Part shown: one piece after another, positions 31,339 to 39,322 of the stretch | How the letters are laid out: each line of letters begins with the position of its first letter | Numbering within the stretch: position 1 is the stretch's first letter | NCBI GenBank assembly: GCA_963841705.1 | Contig: CAWJDY010000026.1 | Coordinates: 1-64,000, forward strand | DNA: 64,000 bases | Source: VAZQ01 sp963841705 | GTDB lineage: Bacteria; Pseudomonadota; Alphaproteobacteria; Rhizobiales; Xanthobacteraceae | Direction of reading: 5' to 3' | The notes under the pieces: model-generated | What the model saw: only the letters and a program-made list of their open reading frames with translations | Database searches by the model: none | What the model was told of the DNA's origin: nothing | Made by a program: the position numbers and the translations under genes

Positions 31339-32274
31339 ATGCTCAAGCCCCGCTTTGCTGTCCTTGCCGCCGGTCTCGCCCTCGCGGCTTCGCTGGCGAT
31401 CCCGCTAGGCGCAAGCGCGCAGGAGAAGACCACGATCGGAGTGTCGCTCGCGCAGGACGACAACCCATTCTACATCGCCATGCTGCGAGGCATTCGCGCG
31501 CGGGCCCAGGAGCTCGGGTGGGACGTGGCCACGGTCTCCGCAAACGAAGACAAGCTCAAGCAGATAAACGGGGTGCAGGATCTCATCGCGCGCGGCGTCA
31601 AGGGAATTCTGATCTCGCCCATTGACGCTGTCGGCGTGAATGCCGCCTACGATGCCGCTGCAGCCGCAAAGGTTCCGATCGTGTCTGTGGCGCGTGGATC
31701 AAGCTCGCCCAACCAGACCATTCATGTGGCCATGGACGAGAAACAGATCGGTCGCGACATCGCAGAATGGACGGCGAAGAAGCTTGGCGGCAAGGGCAAG
31801 GTTGCGCTGCTGATGGGACCAAGCGGCGCGCCTACGTTCAAAAATCTGGGAGACGGCTATAGCGAGGTGATGGCCAAATATCCCGATATTCACATCGCCT
31901 TCCGCGGCGACGGGCCGCTGACGCGCGAACGCGGCGTCAAGCAGGCCGAGGACGTGCTGGTCGCGAACCCAGACCTGGCTGCGATCTACGCCGCCAATGA
32001 TGACGTGGCGCTCGGGGTCGTGCAGGCGGTCAATGCCGCCAACCGCAAGGGCAAGACCCTAGTGACCGGCATGAACGGCGTGCCGCCTGCGTTGCGCGCG
32101 GTGAAGGAGGAAAACCTCGCGCTAACGGTCGAGCTCAATCCCGTGGAATGGGGCAGACTCGGCGTGGACGTGCTCGCTGCCTTCCTGAATGGGGAAAAGG
32201 TGGAGCCGCGCGTGTTCATCAAGCACGTCATCATCGACAGCACGAACGTGGATGCCAAGCTGCCGAAGACCTAA
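31339..32274 (+). CDS. Ribose-type ABC importer, periplasmic binding protein
   Basis: A 311-residue Peripla_BP_4 protein. A signal peptide (1 to about 27, ending GASAQE) precedes the binding fold: TTIGVSLAQDDNPFYIAMLR, then GILISPIDAVGVNAAYDAAA and AIYAANDDVALGVVQAV. It delivers the ligand to the permease. The operon places ligand uptake beside the aromatic enzymes, which suggests an aromatic or glycosylated substrate. GAAGAGGAG lies seven bases before the ATG. Confidence 0.93.
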   Translation: MLKPRFAVLAAGLALAASLAIPLGASAQEKTTIGVSLAQDDNPFYIAMLRGIRARAQELGWDVATVSANEDKLKQINGVQDLIARGVKGILISPIDAVGVNAAYDAAAAAKVPIVSVARGSSSPNQTIHVAMDEKQIGRDIAEWTAKKLGGKGKVALLMGPSGAPTFKNLGDGYSEVMAKYPDIHIAFRGDGPLTRERGVKQAEDVLVANPDLAAIYAANDDVALGVVQAVNAANRKGKTLVTGMNGVPPALRAVKEENLALTVELNPVEWGRLGVDVLAAFLNGEKVEPRVFIKHVIIDSTNVDAKLPKT

Positions 32275-32292
32275 GAGTTGCTGGAGGGTTCC

Positions 32293-33327
32293 ATGGCTGA
32301 AGCTGCGATTGCCCAACACCGGCAAGCGAATGGGTTCGTTTCCGAGCTCGAGGCAAAGAATCTGCATCCCTTATGGGACCGTTACCAGCGCATCACGCCG
32401 ATCAAACCGCAAGCGCAGGACGCGCCTTTCCTCTGGCGCTGGAGCGAGATCGAGCCGTTCCTGCACCGCTCCGTCGCCGAAGTATCCATCAATGACATCG
32501 AGCGGCGCGCCCTGATCCTGGCGCATCCGGCATTCGCAACCGATACGACGACTACGAGCACAATGCTTGCAGCGTTCACGGTGCTCGACCCCGGGGATCG
32601 CGCCCGGCCGCACCGGCACACCGGAGCAGCGATCCGCTTCGCCACCCGCGCCGAGGGCGCGGTCACCATCGTCAACGGCCGGCGCTGCGAGATGAAGGAG
32701 GGTGACCTGATCCTCACCCCGCCCATGGTCTGGCACGGCCATATCAATGAAAGCGACCATCGCATCATCTGGTTCGATGCTGCCAACATGCCGCTCATCC
32801 GCGCAGTCGACGCGCATTTCTTCGAGCCGGGCGACCCTCGCAACAACCAGTTCTGGCAGGTGGACGAGGGCGAGGAAGCGCTGTGGACCGAACCCGGGCT
32901 CGTGGCCGAAGGAGCGGCGGCAACGCCGGTGAACTCGCCGAAGTACCGATATTCCGGCGAGGCGACCCGGCGGCTGCTCGCTGCGGCTCCCGCAGGCAGC
33001 GATGGCGCCCGCACGATCCGCTATGTCAACCCGTCTACCGGCGGCGCCGTCATGCCCACGCTTGATTGCTACGCGGCGCGACTCACCCGCGGCACGGTCA
33101 CCCGCCTGAAGCGGGCGACCTACAACGTCGTTTGTCTCGTGGTGCGCGGTGAAGGCCGTTCGCATATCGGCGATCAGACATTCGAATGGACACAGCATGA
33201 TGTCTTCACCGTTCCGCACTGGACCTGGGCGCGCCACGAGGCAAAGAACGGCGATGCTGATCTCTTCATGGTCACGGACAAGTCGGCATTCGAGCGGCTC
33301 GATCTGGTGCGGGAGGAATTGCAATAA
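32293..33327 (+). CDS. Gentisate 1,2-dioxygenase-like bicupin
   Basis: A 344-residue two-cupin protein. The N-terminal cupin has PHRHTGAAIRFATRAEGAVT and PPMVWHGHINESD, giving a His-x-His and a later His for iron. The C-terminal cupin (VVRGEGRSHIGDQTFEW, FTVPHWTWARHEA) retains some His. The length and layout match gentisate and 1-hydroxy-2-naphthoate dioxygenases. Such enzymes open rings with para- or ortho-placed hydroxyls; salicylyl-CoA 5-hydroxylation would produce a gentisyl unit. ATG 32293 has CTGGAGGG six bases upstream. It follows the binding-protein gene by 18 bp. Confidence 0.85.
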   Translation: MAEAAIAQHRQANGFVSELEAKNLHPLWDRYQRITPIKPQAQDAPFLWRWSEIEPFLHRSVAEVSINDIERRALILAHPAFATDTTTTSTMLAAFTVLDPGDRARPHRHTGAAIRFATRAEGAVTIVNGRRCEMKEGDLILTPPMVWHGHINESDHRIIWFDAANMPLIRAVDAHFFEPGDPRNNQFWQVDEGEEALWTEPGLVAEGAAATPVNSPKYRYSGEATRRLLAAAPAGSDGARTIRYVNPSTGGAVMPTLDCYAARLTRGTVTRLKRATYNVVCLVVRGEGRSHIGDQTFEWTQHDVFTVPHWTWARHEAKNGDADLFMVTDKSAFERLDLVREELQ

Positions 33328-33380
33328 TCGCCGGTAATCCGGGCATGGCGATGCGATGATGCTCATCCTGGGCAGCAGGC

Positions 33381-35807
33381 GTGAGCTCCTCCGGCAATAG
33401 GCAAGGCATCGGGGCGCCGCTCCGCCGCGTCGAGGATCGCCGGTTTTTGCTTGGCCGGGGACTCTTCGTGGCCGACGTGGTTGCCCCCGAAGCGCTGCAT
33501 TGCGTCCTCCTTCGCTCGCCGCATGCACATGCGCGAATTTCCGGCATCGATGCATCCGCCGCCATGTCCGCCCTGGGTTTTGTTGCAGTGCTCACGGGAA
33601 AGGACATGGCGGCAGACGGCATCAAGCCGATGCGGCCGCTCTGGATCATTCAATCGCGCGACGGCAAGTCCATGGCCGAGCCGCCGCGCTTTGCGCTCGC
33701 GCGCGACCTGGTGCGCCATGTGGGAGAGCCGATTGTCGCGGTCATCGCGAGCACCGTCACTCAAGCCATGGATGCAGCCGAGCGCGTCGCGGTGCGCTAC
33801 GAGGTGCTGCCCGCGGTGACCAATGCCGCGGTTGCAGGGGCGGGCGGAGCACCGCAGCTGCATCCGGAGGCTCCGGACAATGTCTGCTTTCGCTTCGCGC
33901 GCGGCGATGAGGCGCGGGTACGCGGCGCATTCGCATCGGCCGCTCATGTTGTGGCGCTGGAGCTGATCAACAACCGGCTTGTCGGCGCGGCAATCGAGCC
34001 GCGCGCAATCCTGGCGCTCTGCGACGGCGCAGCGAAGCTCACGCTCTATACTTCCACTCAGGTCCCGCATCACATCCGGCGGCTGGTCGCGGAGCAACTC
34101 GGGGTCGCGGAGAGCTCGATGCGGGTCATTGCGCCCGATGTGGGCGGAGGTTTCGGCTACAAGGGCAAGCTTTATCCCGAGGAGGCAATCATGACCTGGG
34201 CGGCGCGCCGGCTCCAGCGGCCGGTGCGCTGGACGGCGACCCGCGCCGAGAGCTTCCTCGCGGATAACCAGGGCCGCGATCACGTGACCAGGGCAGAGCT
34301 CGCGCTCGATCCGGATGGTCATTTCCTTGCCCTGCGCGTGAGTACCTGCGCCAATCTCGGCGCCTATGTCTCGACGTTCGGGGCTGCCATACCGAGCGCG
34401 ATCTACACAAGCCTCCTTGCCGGCGTCTATCGCACCCCCGCAATCTTCGTGGAAAGTATCGGCGTGTTTACCAATACCACGCCGACCGATGCCTATCGCG
34501 GAGCGGGTAGGCCGGAAGCCTGTTACGTGCTCGAGCGGCTTGCGGACATCGCCGCCAGGAAGCTCGGCATCGACCGTGTCGAGATACGCAGGCGCAATCT
34601 CATCTCCCGGAACGAGATGCCTTACAAGACGCCGCTCGGTCCAACTTATGATTGCGGCGATTTCCCCAAGATGCTTGCGCGTGTTCAGACGCTCGCCGAG
34701 TACGACAAGTTCGAGCTACGCCGGGCAGAGGCAGCGCGACGCGGCCGCCTGCGCGGGATCGGCCTCGCCTGCTACGTTAAATCCTCCGGCATTGCGCCCT
34801 CGCGTTTCGCCGGCGCGCTTGGCGCGCGCGCCGGCTTCTTCGAGAGCGCGACAGTGCGGGTGGAGCCCGATGGGTCCCTGCGCGCAGCGCTCGGAACGCA
34901 TAATCACGGACAAGGTCACGCCACTACGCTGGCGCAAATCCTCTCGTCACGCCTGGGAGTGCCGGTCGAGCAAATCGAGGTGATCGAAGGGGATACCGAT
35001 CAAGTGCCATACGGCACCGGCACCTTCGGGTCGCGTACCATTGCCGTCGGAGGCTCGGCACTGCATCGCGCAGCGGACAAGATCATCGCCAAGGGCAAGC
35101 TTATCGCGGCCCACATATTGGAGGCTGCTGCCAGCGATATTGAGCTTTCGGAAGGCTGGTTCGGCGTGAGCGGCACCGACCGGCGCATCTCCTTCGCTGC
35201 GGTCGCCCACGCTGCTTATGTCCCGCACGATTTCCCGCTCGAGAGTATCGAGCCGGGACTGCAGGACCAGGCGGCTTACGACCCGCCGAGCTTCGCGTTC
35301 AGCAACGGCGCGCATATTTGCGAGCTGGAGATCGATCCCGAGACAGGGGCAATCGAGATCGCGGGCTACTGGGCCGTCGATGACATCGGCACCGTGATCA
35401 ATCCGATGATTGTGCACGGGCAGCTCCACGGCGGCGTTGCCCAGGGTATCGGTCAGGCGCTGCTCGAGCGCTGCGCCCATGATGGCAACGGCCAGCTCGT
35501 GACCGGCTCATTCATGGATTACGCGCTGCCGCGCGCGGATGAGCTTCCCTGCTTCCTAGCCGAATGCGACGAGAGCCAGCCCTGCACCCACAACCCGCTC
35601 GGCGCCAAGGGCTGCGGAGAGGCGGGCGCGATCGTCGCCCCGGCGGCGGTCGTAAGCGCGGCCCTGGATGCGCTCGCCCCTCTGAGTATCGAAGACCTCG
35701 ACATGCCGCTCACGCCCGAGCAGGTATGGAGAAAGCTCCGCAACGCCCAAAGCGACACCATACGTCTGGGCGGAGAATGTCCTGGAGCGCAGCGACGACG
35801 GAGCTAA
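33381..35807 (+). CDS. Molybdenum hydroxylase large (Mo-binding) subunit
   Basis: An 808-residue xanthine-dehydrogenase/CoxL-family subunit. It has APDVGGGFGYKGKLYPEEAI, NTTPTDAYRGAGRPEACYVL, NHGQGHATTLAQILSSRLGV and LGAKGCGEAGAIVAP with the catalytic Glu. It lacks the AYxCSFR loop of true CO dehydrogenase. These enzymes insert water-derived oxygen into N-heteroaromatics or aldehydes using Mo-cytosine dinucleotide. The usual FAD and 2Fe-2S subunits are not adjacent in this window. The start is a GTG. It is the last gene of the seven-gene plus operon and overlaps the convergent mntA by four bases. Confidence 0.92.
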   Translation: MSSSGNRQGIGAPLRRVEDRRFLLGRGLFVADVVAPEALHCVLLRSPHAHARISGIDASAAMSALGFVAVLTGKDMAADGIKPMRPLWIIQSRDGKSMAEPPRFALARDLVRHVGEPIVAVIASTVTQAMDAAERVAVRYEVLPAVTNAAVAGAGGAPQLHPEAPDNVCFRFARGDEARVRGAFASAAHVVALELINNRLVGAAIEPRAILALCDGAAKLTLYTSTQVPHHIRRLVAEQLGVAESSMRVIAPDVGGGFGYKGKLYPEEAIMTWAARRLQRPVRWTATRAESFLADNQGRDHVTRAELALDPDGHFLALRVSTCANLGAYVSTFGAAIPSAIYTSLLAGVYRTPAIFVESIGVFTNTTPTDAYRGAGRPEACYVLERLADIAARKLGIDRVEIRRRNLISRNEMPYKTPLGPTYDCGDFPKMLARVQTLAEYDKFELRRAEAARRGRLRGIGLACYVKSSGIAPSRFAGALGARAGFFESATVRVEPDGSLRAALGTHNHGQGHATTLAQILSSRLGVPVEQIEVIEGDTDQVPYGTGTFGSRTIAVGGSALHRAADKIIAKGKLIAAHILEAAASDIELSEGWFGVSGTDRRISFAAVAHAAYVPHDFPLESIEPGLQDQAAYDPPSFAFSNGAHICELEIDPETGAIEIAGYWAVDDIGTVINPMIVHGQLHGGVAQGIGQALLERCAHDGNGQLVTGSFMDYALPRADELPCFLAECDESQPCTHNPLGAKGCGEAGAIVAPAAVVSAALDALAPLSIEDLDMPLTPEQVWRKLRNAQSDTIRLGGECPGAQRRRS

Positions 35808-36100
35808 AAGGCATAGATAGCGTCGGCGGCCACGGCAGAGCGCACATATGCCTTTAGTCCTTCGCGGCTCACCACATCCACTGGTCCCTCGAACAAGGTC
35901 GCAATGTATTCTTTCAAGCCGCCATAATCGAACACTGTCATGCGCACATCGGGATCAATATCGATCACAATATCGAGGTCACTGTCGGGTCGGTTCTCGC
36001 CACGCGCGGTCGAGCCGAACACGGCGGCATGGCGGATGCCGCGCGCACGCAAAGCGCTCTCGTAGCGGCGTAGAGTGACAACGGCGTCATGAGCATCCAT
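35804..36100 (-). CDS. MntA-like minimal nucleotidyltransferase antitoxin (orphan)
   Basis: A 98-residue MNT-fold nucleotidyltransferase. The signature HAAVFGSTARGENRPDSDLD has GS, then the DxD metal pair, and VDVVSREGLKAYVR is the family C-terminus. MntA antitoxins inactivate HEPN RNase toxins by adding AMP. No HEPN gene is adjacent: the Mo-hydroxylase gene lies on one side and mbfA on the other. It may be an orphan left after toxin loss, or serve another partner. Its 3-prime end overlaps the convergent Mo-hydroxylase gene. Confidence 0.86.
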   Translation of the reverse strand: MDAHDAVVTLRRYESALRARGIRHAAVFGSTARGENRPDSDLDIVIDIDPDVRMTVFDYGGLKEYIATLFEGPVDVVSREGLKAYVRSAVAADAIYAF

Positions 36101-36233
36101 ATGGGACGATATAACACGAATGGCGGGTTAGGGCAGGTCTCGGCGCGGCGCTCCGCGCTACTATAGATGTTCCGTGCCCAGCCGGATTCATTATCTCCTC
36201 AGCCCGTCAATCAGGCCATCGAGTGATGCTCAC

Positions 36234-37190
36234 CTACGAGCTGCCGATCGCAATTCCAGCAAGAAATACCAACACCCCGCCGATGACTACCTGGAAGGCG
36301 GCAGCAAGAAATGGGGTATCCATGAAGCGATGGCGGATATAGGAGATCGTCGCGAGCTCCACTGCGACGACCACAATGGCAACCGCCGTTGCAGTCCAGA
36401 AATTGGGGATGAGATAGGGCAGAGTGTGTCCCAGCCCGCCGATGGCGGTCATGACGCCGCAAACGATGCCACGCACGAGCGGTGCGCCGCGCCCGGTGAG
36501 GGAGCCGTCGTCGGACAGCGCCTCGGCAAAGCCCATCGATATGCCGGCGCCTACGGAGGCGGCGAGCCCGACCAGAAACGTTTGCCAAGTGTTATGGGTT
36601 GCGAACGCCGCCGCGAACAGCGGCGCCAGGGTCGAAACCGATCCGTCCATCAGCCCGGCCAGGCCGGGCTGCACGTATTGCAGCACGAACATGCGCCGGG
36701 CGGTCTCGTCTTCGCTGGCGCGCGCCGCCTTGGTGAGGATTTGCTGCCCGAGTTTCTGAGCGAGGCCCTCGTGCTGGTCCTCGATCTCGGCCAGCTCCAG
36801 CAGCAGTTGCCGCACCGAGGCATCGCGCGCGGAGAGCGCGGCCTTGCGATAGTAGCGTGCGGCCTCGAACTCCATGGTCTGCGCATATTTGCGGACCTCC
36901 TCGAGCCCCAGCGGCCGCGCCAGCCAAAGCGGTTGCTTCTGGATGAATCCTTTGACGTCCTGTCTCCGAACGAGCGGGAGATATTCGCCAAATTTGCTTC
37001 TGTAGAGATCGAACAACATGGTGCGATGGCGCACCTCCTCGTCCGCCATCTCGTCGAAGACTTTGGCAGAGGCCGGGAATTGCTCGCGCAAACCCTCGGC
37101 GAATCCCCGGTATATGCGGCTATCCTCCTCCTCGTTGGTAATGGCGAGGGCGAGGATTTCCTGTTCGGAAAGATCGGCAAAGCGTTTCAC
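36234..37190 (-). CDS. mbfA: Membrane-bound ferritin / iron exporter MbfA
   Basis: A 318-residue protein that joins a ferritin-like domain (1 to about 165) to a VIT1/CCC1-type membrane domain (about 175-318). Di-iron ligands appear in ITNEEEDSRIYRGFAEGL, MADEEVRHR, QTMEFEAARYYRKAA and LAEIEDQHEG. The membrane half has GLAGLMDGSVSTLAPLFAAA and several hydrophobic spans. MbfA exports excess Fe(II) and protects against peroxide in Bradyrhizobium and Agrobacterium, and is repressed by Irr when iron is scarce. A matching iron control element lies 31 bp upstream. Confidence 0.93.
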   Translation of the reverse strand: MKRFADLSEQEILALAITNEEEDSRIYRGFAEGLREQFPASAKVFDEMADEEVRHRTMLFDLYRSKFGEYLPLVRRQDVKGFIQKQPLWLARPLGLEEVRKYAQTMEFEAARYYRKAALSARDASVRQLLLELAEIEDQHEGLAQKLGQQILTKAARASEDETARRMFVLQYVQPGLAGLMDGSVSTLAPLFAAAFATHNTWQTFLVGLAASVGAGISMGFAEALSDDGSLTGRGAPLVRGIVCGVMTAIGGLGHTLPYLIPNFWTATAVAIVVVAVELATISYIRHRFMDTPFLAAAFQVVIGGVLVFLAGIAIGSS

Positions 37191-37220
37191 TTGGACCTCA
37201 TTGGCCGGATCTCTTCGATA

Positions 37221-37236
37221 TTAGACATGTTCTAAA
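37221..37236. promoter_or_regulatory. Irr-box / iron control element upstream of mbfA
   Basis: TTAGA-CATGT-TCTAA is an inverted repeat (on the minus strand TTAGAACATGTCTAA) that matches the ICE motif bound by Irr (TTTAGAA-N-TTCTAA type). It is 31-46 bp before the mbfA ATG, a position suited to repression. It is also 41 bp before the divergent Nudix gene, which could share the control. Confidence 0.75.
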
Positions 37237-37276
37237 CAGCCAGGCAAACCGGATCAGGAGGGAATTGGAGGCGGAC

Positions 37277-37759
37277 ATGGGTGTGGAGGCTCTCCGCCGG
37301 GCTCTCAGCCCCGCCATTCGGCGGGTGCTGCACACCTATTGGCGGTTCGCCCGCGCAATGACCCTAGGAGTGCGCGCTCTCGTCATAGATGCCGAGGGAC
37401 GCATATTTCTGGTCAAGCACAGCTATGTCAGCGGGTGGCATTTGCCGGGCGGCGGTGTCGAGCCTGGGGAGACCCTCACGCAAGCGCTCGCACGCGAGCT
37501 GCGCGAAGAAGGAAACATCCAATTGACGGCACCACCGTATTTTCACGGCATGTTTTTCAATCGGCGCGTCTCCCGACGCGATCACGTCGCGGTCTTCATC
37601 GTGCGCGCCTTTTGCCAGCCGTCAATGCCCAAGCCCAACCGCGAGATCATTGCTCACGGCTTCTTTGCGGTGGATGCGCTCCCGAATGACGCCTCGGCGG
37701 CTACCCGCGCGCGTGTGGCCGAAGTGCTGGGCGGCGCTCCCGTCGGGGAACTGTGGTAA
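37277..37759 (+). CDS. Nudix hydrolase
   Basis: A 160-residue Nudix protein. The box reads GGGVEPGETLTQALARELRE then EGN, a fit to G-x5-E-x7-REUxEExGU. The flanks LVIDAEGRIFLVKHSYVSGW and HLPGG are typical. The substrate is unknown, some nucleoside-diphosphate-linked compound. ATG 37277 has GGAGG six bases upstream; the in-frame TTG at 37265 is less likely. It is divergent from mbfA. Confidence 0.9.
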   Translation: MGVEALRRALSPAIRRVLHTYWRFARAMTLGVRALVIDAEGRIFLVKHSYVSGWHLPGGGVEPGETLTQALARELREEGNIQLTAPPYFHGMFFNRRVSRRDHVAVFIVRAFCQPSMPKPNREIIAHGFFAVDALPNDASAATRARVAEVLGGAPVGELW

Positions 37760-37836
37760 AAATACTTGTGATTCCACTTGGCTTCCGCCGAACTACAAGT
37801 CATTTGCTGGTAGAGTTGACGATCAGTCGGCAACCC

Positions 37837-38166
37837 ATGCCCAAAGCGGAGCGTCCCCATATGCCAGCTCGGCGGGTGATCTTGGCGGAAAGGAGGGCCG
37901 CGAACGACAATTTTGTCGATGAAGATCGCGTGTCGAATCGACGCGAGCTTGGAGCTTGGCTCGAGGCCGCTTGCACGATCGTGCGTGTGCTGATGACAGC
38001 GAGCTTCTCCTTGCTTGTTTTGCTCCTGATATCCGCAATCTTCCTCCTGGGGCTTGCGCTCGTGGGCCTGTTTGCTGCGGGGTTGGCTGTTTTCCGTCTG
38101 ACCTGCAGGCACCTCCCCAGCTTAGCATTCCCGATCTACGAGGTTGACCGGAGAGCGCCAGGGTAG
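37837..38166 (+). CDS. Small membrane-associated hypothetical protein
   Basis: A 109-residue protein. A basic N-terminal part with RRAANDNF (a phrase common in small alphaproteobacterial proteins) leads to a long hydrophobic stretch, VLMTASFSLLVLLLISAIFL then LGLALVGLFAAGLAVF, enough for one or two membrane spans. The start is unsure: GTG 37753, ATG 37837 and ATG 37861 are all in frame. No family is recognised. It ends 36 bp before the RuBisCO-like gene and may be co-transcribed with it. Confidence 0.42.
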   Translation: MPKAERPHMPARRVILAERRAANDNFVDEDRVSNRRELGAWLEAACTIVRVLMTASFSLLVLLLISAIFLLGLALVGLFAAGLAVFRLTCRHLPSLAFPIYEVDRRAPG

Positions 38167-38202
38167 CCATAAGCCGGCAGCATCCGACTGATTTGACCGC
38201 TC

Positions 38203-39321
38203 GTGCATCCGCGGCTCCGCGCCACCTATTACATTCGTTCCGATGCGCGCTCGATCGAGCGGCGTGCGCAGGCGCTCGCCGTGGAGCAAAGCGTCGAGAT
38301 GCCCCTTGCTGCGGTCGATGACCCATTTGTCCGGACGGAGATCGTGGGCCAGGTCGAGACGATCGCCCCAATGGAAAACGGGCAGTTCGAAGTTCGCGTC
38401 GCTTTGGCGTCGGAAACCGTAGGCAACGACCCCGGGCAGCTCCTCAACATGCTATTCGGGAACAGCTCGCTGCAAGAGGATGTGCTGCTGCACGATGTTG
38501 AGTTGCCGTCCGGCCTCGCGCACTGCTTTGGCGGCCCGCGGCACGGGCTGCACGGCTTGCGCCGGCGGGTCGGCGCCGGCGCCCGGGCGCTCACGTGCTC
38601 GCCCCTCAAGCCGCAGGGGCTCTCGCCGCAGAGGCTGGCGGATCTCGCCCAGAGGTACGCCTTGGGCGGGATCGACTTCATCAAGGACGACCACGGGCTC
38701 GCCGATCAGGTCTATGCACCGTTCGAGGCGCGGGTCGCTACGATTGCGAAAGCGCTGGGGAAGATCGATCGACGGTCAGGCCCGGCGCGCTATGTTCCGA
38801 GCCTATCCGGCGACTTGGACACGATGCGACGGCAAATTGCGATGGCCATCGCCGTGGGCCTTGATACCGTACTGGTTGCTCCGATGATTGCCGGGCTATC
38901 GAACTTTCATCGGCTCGTGCGAGAGCATCCTCAGATTGCCTTCGTTGCCCATCCCGGGATGGCGGGGGCCGCCCGTATTGCTCCGGCACTGCTCCTTGGA
39001 AAGCTGTTTCGGGTGCTCGGCGCCGATGCGGTGGTGTTCCCCAATTATGGCGGACGCTTCGGCTACTCCCCAGAGACGTGCCGCGCATTAGCGCGCGAAG
39101 CGCTGGGGAGTCGTGACCATCTTGCGCCCTGCGTACCGGTCCCGGCAGGAGGTATGGACACCGGCCGCGTCACCGAGATGCTTGATTTCTATGGCGCCGG
39201 GGTCATGTTGCTGATTGGCGGCGCCTTGCTGGAAGCGGGTGCACAGCTCATTGAAGCGACCGCCAGTTTCGTGGAACAAGTGCACCGTTATCCCTATGTG
39301 GCAGATGCGGTTGAGCGCTAG
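38203..39321 (+). CDS. RuBisCO-like protein (form IV)
   Basis: A 372-residue protein of the RuBisCO large-subunit superfamily. The barrel keeps Lys175-equivalent (LKPQGLSP) and GGIDFIKDDHGLADQ, where the carbamylated Lys and one Asp remain but the third metal ligand Glu is His. It shows AHPGMAG and VFPNYGGRFGYSPE for the His and loop-6 regions and a phosphate loop PVPAGGMDTG and LIGGALLEAG. Loop-6 Lys334 is absent, so it cannot be a carboxylase. Form IV enzymes act as enolases or isomerases of sugar phosphates, for example 5-methylthioribulose-1-phosphate isomerase in Rhodospirillum rubrum. The start is a GTG with a weak ribosome site. A cupin gene begins one base after its stop. Confidence 0.91.
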   Translation: MHPRLRATYYIRSDARSIERRAQALAVEQSVEMPLAAVDDPFVRTEIVGQVETIAPMENGQFEVRVALASETVGNDPGQLLNMLFGNSSLQEDVLLHDVELPSGLAHCFGGPRHGLHGLRRRVGAGARALTCSPLKPQGLSPQRLADLAQRYALGGIDFIKDDHGLADQVYAPFEARVATIAKALGKIDRRSGPARYVPSLSGDLDTMRRQIAMAIAVGLDTVLVAPMIAGLSNFHRLVREHPQIAFVAHPGMAGAARIAPALLLGKLFRVLGADAVVFPNYGGRFGYSPETCRALAREALGSRDHLAPCVPVPAGGMDTGRVTEMLDFYGAGVMLLIGGALLEAGAQLIEATASFVEQVHRYPYVADAVER

Positions 39322-39322
39322 A

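Noticed and set aside
33381..35807. Carbon monoxide dehydrogenase large subunit
   Set aside because: The active-site loop AYxCSFR of CoxL is absent (AYRGAGR instead) and coxM and coxS are not adjacent.
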